Assembly (NCBI RefSeq): GCF_017874735.1
Contig: NZ_JAGGLV010000004.1
Coordinates: 310,001-374,000, forward strand
Direction: 5' to 3'
Source: Paenibacillus silagei
GTDB taxonomy: Bacteria > Bacillota > Bacilli > Paenibacillales > Paenibacillaceae
DNA: 64,000 nt
Position 1 is the stretch's first letter. Each line of letters begins with the position of its first letter. Below are positions 60,036-64,000 of this stretch, piece after piece. A model generated the notes under the pieces. It was not told where the DNA came from, searched no databases, and saw only the letters and a program-made list of their open reading frames with translations. Made by a program: the position numbers and the translations under genes.

Positions 60036-60857
60036 TTATCCTTTGGTTGCTCCGCCCATGCTGAACCCTTTGGACATATACCGTTGGGAGAACATATACA
60101 GCACTACGGAAGGCATCGTGTAGAGCAGTGAGAAGGCAGCGAGTCTGCCGTATTCGACCATGCCGTGGCTGCCGAAGAACTGATAGATCGTGACCGAGGC
60201 CGGCAGCTTCTCCGGCGTCTGAAGCAGAATGTACGGTACGAAGAAGTTCCCCCAGCTGCCCGAGAAGGTAAAGATCGCAATCGTCGCGATACCCGGAAGC
60301 ATGAGCGGGGCCACGATTCTCCGTAGTCCGCCCCAGACGGAGGCTCCATCAATCCAGGCCGCCTCCTCCAGGTCGATCGGCACAGAGTCCATGAAGCTCT
60401 TCATCATCCAGATCCCGTAGGGCAGGGAGGAGGAAGTGAGGAAGAGCATGGTCGCGAAGATCGAGTTCTGCAATTTGAAGAACAGGAACATCTGAAATAC
60501 CGGCACCATAACCGCCGTAATCGGCAGAGCCGTCATGAAGAGGATACTGAGCAGAAAGCTTTTTTTGAAACGCATCTCATAACGGGATAACGGGTACGCA
60601 GCCAGTACGGATGCAAGAACAACAAGGGTCGCCTGACCTCCGGAGAGGATGATCCCTACGCCGAACGAGCGCAGATTCCCGCTGTCTCCGAGCACTGCCG
60701 AGAAGTTATCGAGCGTGAAATTAGGGAATTTAATACCCTGCTGGGCATTTGTATCAAACGAAGCGAGCAGTATCCAGAATAATGGCAGCAGGAAACAGAG
60801 TCCCAGAACCACCAGAATACCGTATTGTATATTACGTTGAAGCCTATGCTTGACCAC
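60036..60857 (-). CDS. Carbohydrate ABC transporter permease (MalG type)
   Basis: 273 residues with six membrane segments (first LVVLGLCFLLPLFWILLASF). The EAA loop that docks the ATPase is EEAAWIDGASVWGGLRRIVAPLMLPGI. GTG 60857 has AAGGAGGTGCATCACT. Partner of the MalF-type permease 21 bases upstream. No ATPase gene is in the operon, so a shared MsmX-type ATPase probably drives it, as is common in Bacillales. Confidence 0.92.
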   Translation of the reverse strand: MVKHRLQRNIQYGILVVLGLCFLLPLFWILLASFDTNAQQGIKFPNFTLDNFSAVLGDSGNLRSFGVGIILSGGQATLVVLASVLAAYPLSRYEMRFKKSFLLSILFMTALPITAVMVPVFQMFLFFKLQNSIFATMLFLTSSSLPYGIWMMKSFMDSVPIDLEEAAWIDGASVWGGLRRIVAPLMLPGIATIAIFTFSGSWGNFFVPYILLQTPEKLPASVTIYQFFGSHGMVEYGRLAAFSLLYTMPSVVLYMFSQRYMSKGFSMGGATKG

Positions 60858-60878
60858 AGTGATGCACCTCCTTCAGGG

Positions 60879-61745
60879 TTAGACCTTGACTTTCATGGAT
60901 TTCATATAGAACAAACTTGCAACAATTCCGATCACCAGCAGCACGAGTGAGATCGCTGTACCGTATCCGAATTGATAATTGACGAAGGCCTGATTGTACA
61001 TAAATACCGGCAAGGTCTGAGTGGCCGTTCCCGGACCCCCTCCGGTCATGGTATAGATCAGTGTGAACACGCCCAGTGTCTGCAGCGTTACTAGCATCAT
61101 GTTGGTGACGATCGAGCCTTTGACCATAGGAATGGTGATGTAGCTCAGAATCTTGAAGTTGCTCGCCCCGTCAATCGTGGCGGCCTCCTCGATATCCTTA
61201 GGAATCTCATCCAGTGCAGATTGATATACCATCATTGAGAACGCAGTGCCATGCCAGATGTTGGCAATGATTACACTCACCATCGGGAAGCTGAACAGCC
61301 AGGAGACCGGGCGAATGCCAAACCAGCCGATGATCTGATTCAGGGACCCGTTATCACTGAAGAACGCTACCATACAGAAGGCGACAACGATCTCCGGTGT
61401 AACCCAGCCCGCAATAACGATAATGCCGATGATCCGGCGGAAGGTTACATTCTTTTCTTTCATTAATAGAGCCAGTATGAAGCCGAGCACAACCTGGCCA
61501 ATTACTGCTGAGAAAATCAGGAATACCAAAGTTCTTAAGACACTGATCCGGAAATCCGGGTCCTGGAACATGTTCGTGAAGTTCTGGAAGCCGATGAATT
61601 GCAGGTTACGGGCAGCACTCCCCGTCAGAGCCATGTTGGTAAAGGCAAAGCAGATGGTCAAAATAATCGGTACGATAAAAAATATCAGCAGCAGCAAGAC
61701 AGAAGGCGTCAGAAATAAAAATGCGCCCCGCGACTTCCTTTTCAT
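60879..61745 (-). CDS. Carbohydrate ABC transporter permease (MalF type)
   Basis: 288 residues, six membrane segments (first LFLTPSVLLLLIFFIVPIIL). EAA loop IPKDIEEAATIDGASNFKIL. ATG 61745 follows GGGGGAGTGACCT. It forms the pore with the downstream MalG-type partner. Substrate by context: mannose-containing oligosaccharides. Confidence 0.92.
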   Translation of the reverse strand: MKRKSRGAFLFLTPSVLLLLIFFIVPIILTICFAFTNMALTGSAARNLQFIGFQNFTNMFQDPDFRISVLRTLVFLIFSAVIGQVVLGFILALLMKEKNVTFRRIIGIIVIAGWVTPEIVVAFCMVAFFSDNGSLNQIIGWFGIRPVSWLFSFPMVSVIIANIWHGTAFSMMVYQSALDEIPKDIEEAATIDGASNFKILSYITIPMVKGSIVTNMMLVTLQTLGVFTLIYTMTGGGPGTATQTLPVFMYNQAFVNYQFGYGTAISLVLLVIGIVASLFYMKSMKVKV

Positions 61746-61813
61746 AGGTCACTCCCCCTCCAAATCCGAAAGAGGAGAATGGCTTCTCCTCTATGCTCGA
61801 ATTCTCAAATCCT

Positions 61814-63196
61814 CTATTTGACTTCTACTTTATCTTCGCCAAGCGAGCGGGCTACGTTATCCTTCAGCTGCTTCACAGCATCCTCCGGCGACAGCTTGCC
61901 TGAAGCAATGCTCTCTACAATACTCTGAAGCTGCGCGGATACGGTCGCATACTGATCATTGGCCGGGCGGAATTTCGCCACCTCCAGCAAGGCTTGCGCC
62001 TCGGCTGTATACGTACGGTCTGTATAGCCTGCTACGTCCACCGAATCATTACGCGGGCTAAGGTTACCCTCGGCTACTACGCGTCCTGTAGCGTTCTCCT
62101 GATTCATCAGGAACTCCATGAACTTCCACGCCGCTTCCTTGTTCTTCGATTGTGCCGGAATCGACCAGGCCCATCCGCCGGACATGGTGATAGCTCCTGG
62201 AGCTTGACCCTTCTGCGTCGGGAATGGGGCGAAGCCCATTTTGTCGGCTACGTTCTCAATCGGTGCCGCGCCGTTCTCGAACCAGGTCGATCCCGCCCAG
62301 CTTCCATCTACCGCCATCGCCAGCTTACCTTGCGGGAACAGCTGCTGGAAGGCAATACTGCCGGCTTGTCCGTTAAGGGCTACCTGCATTGTAGGCCCTG
62401 TCTTATCTACATTGAACAACTGATCAATGAATTTGAAGGAATCTAATAGTCCGGGGCTGCTTACGACCCATTTCTTGGTTTCGTCGTTGTAGAGCGTGTC
62501 ATTCGTACCGTACAGAAGCATCTCCAGCGTCTGCATGGTCACGCCTTCACCGCTCGATTTGCCCACAATCATATTCAGCGGAGTTACGCCCGGCAGCTTA
62601 TCCTTAATCGTGCGTGCTGCTTCCAGAACCTCATCCCAGTTAGCAGGCTTGAACGGCACTGGTAATCCTGCTTGTGCCAGCAGCTCTTTGTTATACCAGA
62701 TACCACGTGTATCGGAGGTTGCAGGTACGCCGTAGATTTTGGCGTCTTCACCGGTCACACCAGCTTTGAGGTTCTCAATGAATTTGTCCTTCCAGTCACT
62801 CCAGCCCGCAACCTGCGTATCCAGCGGCTCCAGATATCCGGCTGCGGCATCCGACTTGATGATCGAGGTATCTTCGGCTACGATATCCGGCGCTGTATCG
62901 GGCGACTTCATCTGCAGAACAATCTTTGAAGTGTAATCCCCTTCACTGGCCAGCACCGGAGCAATCTTGATCTTGATATCCGGGTTGTCCGTTTCGAATT
63001 TCTTAATCAGTCCCGATTCAAAATACTTGGTCAATGTATCCTCTGAGCCCGACGAACGGAAGGTGATGGTGACCTCCTTCTTCCCTTTGGCTGCTCCCGA
63101 ACCGGAATTCGAATTGCCGCTTGAACAAGCTGTAGTCAACAGAAGAAGAGAAGCCATTGCCGCAGTCATCGAAACTTTGAATTTATTCATTTTCAT
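61814..63196 (-). CDS. Sugar-binding lipoprotein of the alpha-mannoside ABC importer
   Basis: 460 residues. Lipoprotein signal with Cys24 (SLLLLTTACSSGN). An SBP_bac_1 fold follows: VTITFRSSGSEDTLTKYFES, IVLQMKSPDTAPDIVAED, FPQGKLAMAVDGSWAGST and EAAWKFMEFLMNQENATGR. It captures oligosaccharides outside the cell and passes them to the two permeases downstream. The start is ATG 63196 behind AAAGGGGCAAAGACAA; the frame stays open far upstream through a repeat element, but that part is not a protein start. A CRE-like site lies 127 bases upstream, pointing to carbon catabolite control. Confidence 0.92.
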   Translation of the reverse strand: MKMNKFKVSMTAAMASLLLLTTACSSGNSNSGSGAAKGKKEVTITFRSSGSEDTLTKYFESGLIKKFETDNPDIKIKIAPVLASEGDYTSKIVLQMKSPDTAPDIVAEDTSIIKSDAAAGYLEPLDTQVAGWSDWKDKFIENLKAGVTGEDAKIYGVPATSDTRGIWYNKELLAQAGLPVPFKPANWDEVLEAARTIKDKLPGVTPLNMIVGKSSGEGVTMQTLEMLLYGTNDTLYNDETKKWVVSSPGLLDSFKFIDQLFNVDKTGPTMQVALNGQAGSIAFQQLFPQGKLAMAVDGSWAGSTWFENGAAPIENVADKMGFAPFPTQKGQAPGAITMSGGWAWSIPAQSKNKEAAWKFMEFLMNQENATGRVVAEGNLSPRNDSVDVAGYTDRTYTAEAQALLEVAKFRPANDQYATVSAQLQSIVESIASGKLSPEDAVKQLKDNVARSLGEDKVEVK

Positions 63197-63231
63197 TTGT
63201 CTTTGCCCCTTTGGTTGTAGTTTCACAAGTG

Positions 63232-63282
63232 GAAACGGCTTGGCCGTCCTTTTTAAGGATGGCACCCGTTTCAGCGAGAAAT
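63232..63282. repeat. Hairpin repeat GAAACGGC...CGTTTCAGCGAGAAAT, copy 1
   Basis: About 51 bases, matching 63352-63401 with a few changes. It lies directly before the ribosome site of the binding-protein gene. Confidence 0.75.
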
Positions 63283-63322
63283 AGAAGGATAAGTTATCGT
63301 GTGCAACATATAAATTCTTATA

Positions 63323-63336
63323 TTTTAACGCTTTCA
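63323..63336 (-). promoter_or_regulatory. CRE-like site upstream of the sugar-binding protein gene
   Basis: Minus strand TGAAAGCGTTAAAA matches the CcpA consensus at 13 of 14 positions. Confidence 0.5.
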
Positions 63337-63351
63337 TAAAAGCTTCAAGCA

Positions 63352-63401
63352 GAAACGGCTTTGCCGTCCTTTTAAAGAACGGTACCGTTTCAGCGAGAAA
63401 T
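63352..63401. repeat. Hairpin repeat GAAACGGC...CGTTTCAGCGAGAAAT, copy 2
   Basis: Outer arms AAACGG/CCGTTT, plus ACGGC-TTT-GCCGT and the palindrome AACGGTACCGTT. It sits directly after the GH125 stop, 120 bases from copy 1, and may terminate or process the GH125 message. Confidence 0.75.
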
Positions 63402-63402
63402 T

Positions 63403-64000
63403 CTACTTCACTACCCGTAACCCGCAATAATCCATAATCAGTTCGCTGAACAGCATATTCGACCAGGAGAACCATGGACGGGTGAATGCTGTGGCATCGT
63501 TGACCGAGAAGCCTTCATGGGTCAAGCCTGTGCCGCCATCCGTATCCTGAATCAGTTGCAGTAAGCGTTCTTTCTCACTGCGCTCCGGTGACGTAAGTCC
63601 TTGCATGGACAAGGCGATGTGCCAGATGTAACCCTCCGGGGTATGCGGACTGCCGATGCCTTCCGCAACCTGTCCTTTATAGTAATAAGGATTATCTTCG
63701 CTAAGGATAAATCTCCGGGTATTGCGGTACACCTCGTCATTCTCGTCGGTGTAGCCAAGGTAAGGCAAGGACAGCAGGCTTGGAACATTGGCATCATCCA
63801 TAAGATTGTAATGACCTAACCCGTCTGTCTCATAAGCATAGATTCTCCCATGGACCGGATGATTATAGATGCCATACTCCTGAATCCCCTGATGGATCTC
63901 CTGGCCCAGCTTCTGCGCTGCCGCAGCAAGCTCCTGATCCCCATAAATCTCTTGAGCGATCTCTTCCAGATAGCGCAGGACCACCACAGCGAACATATTG
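63403..64000 (-). CDS. GH125 exo-alpha-1,6-mannosidase, 5' part cut by window
   Basis: The last 198 residues are visible; the gene runs off the right edge. Signatures of the metal-independent alpha-mannosidase family GH125 are ETDGLGHYNLMDDANVPSLL, SLPYLGYTDENDEVYRNTRR, GSPHTPEGYIWHIALSMQGL and the end motif THEGFSVNDATAFTRPWFSW. By family it removes alpha-1,6-linked mannose from N-glycan-type oligosaccharides. No signal can be judged because the N-terminus is missing. It precedes the ABC importer and GH38 genes on the same strand, so all form one mannoside-use locus. Confidence 0.9.
   Translation of the reverse strand, partial: NMFAVVVLRYLEEIAQEIYGDQELAAAAQKLGQEIHQGIQEYGIYNHPVHGRIYAYETDGLGHYNLMDDANVPSLLSLPYLGYTDENDEVYRNTRRFILSEDNPYYYKGQVAEGIGSPHTPEGYIWHIALSMQGLTSPERSEKERLLQLIQDTDGGTGLTHEGFSVNDATAFTRPWFSWSNMLFSELIMDYCGLRVVK

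Noticed and set aside
63197..63475. 93-codon N-terminal extension of the mannoside-binding protein
   Set aside because: It reads through the hairpin repeats and the GH125 end; the lipoprotein signal with a good ribosome site starts at 63196.

Overview
The window reads as chromosome of a spore-forming, Gram-positive Paenibacillus-type bacterium. Pointers are the YesM/YesN-type two-component system, DUF3502-like lipoprotein binding protein, SLH-anchored giant surface protein, collagen-like spore-surface proteins, Spo0E-family protein, strong AGGAGG ribosome sites with frequent TTG/GTG starts, and an AimR/Rap-like peptide receptor of the kind reported as AloR in Paenibacillus. No rRNA, tRNA, CRISPR array, phage or intact insertion sequence was found.

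Layout. 1-7.8 kb (minus strand): a cut-off sugar-binding lipoprotein, a sensor kinase/AraC-type response regulator pair and a secreted GH85 endo-beta-N-acetylglucosaminidase. 8.7-11.3 kb: two overlapping GH43 genes. 11.6-18.8 kb: a 1981-residue SLH surface protein and an orphan REC-BTAD response regulator. 18.9-23.7 kb: a trehalose locus (treR, treP with fused EIIA, phosphotrehalase) with TreR-like palindromes in its promoter. 24.3-27.2 kb: a Gfo/Idh/MocA dehydrogenase and ThuA-like protein facing an AraC regulator.

27.1-40.2 kb is a mosaic that looks like an old tandem duplication. The inferred unit is AraC tail, collagen-like gene(s), ROK regulator, MFS transporter, SGNH hydrolase. Copy 1 has three collagen-like genes, a leftover ROK promoter and crushed MFS and SGNH remnants. 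Copy 2 has one collagen-like gene and intact ROK, MFS and SGNH genes, but is split by an A+T-richer insert of about 2.7 kb. The insert carries a TPR peptide receptor, an overlapping secreted-peptide gene (45 codons), a Spo0E-like gene, a coupled 40-codon membrane protein and a divergent small XRE regulator. This candidate quorum-sensing cassette is the most interesting part of the window.

40.4-49.4 kb: a PL3 pectate lyase with a probably frameshifted signal peptide, a polar amino-acid ABC transporter, an AI-2E-family permease, a SUFU-domain protein, malic enzyme and a 2-hydroxycarboxylate transporter. 50-54 kb: a CitS/DctS-type two-component system, probably controlling malate use, and a membrane diguanylate cyclase. 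54.2-56.9 kb: small housekeeping or unknown genes. 57.2-64 kb: a GH125/ABC importer/GH38 operon for alpha-mannosides. With the GH85 enzyme at the other end, this suggests use of high-mannose N-glycans.

Several gene-free stretches hold short repeat arrays with unrelated sequences but nearly all with a 51-bp period, some with hairpins kept by compensatory changes.
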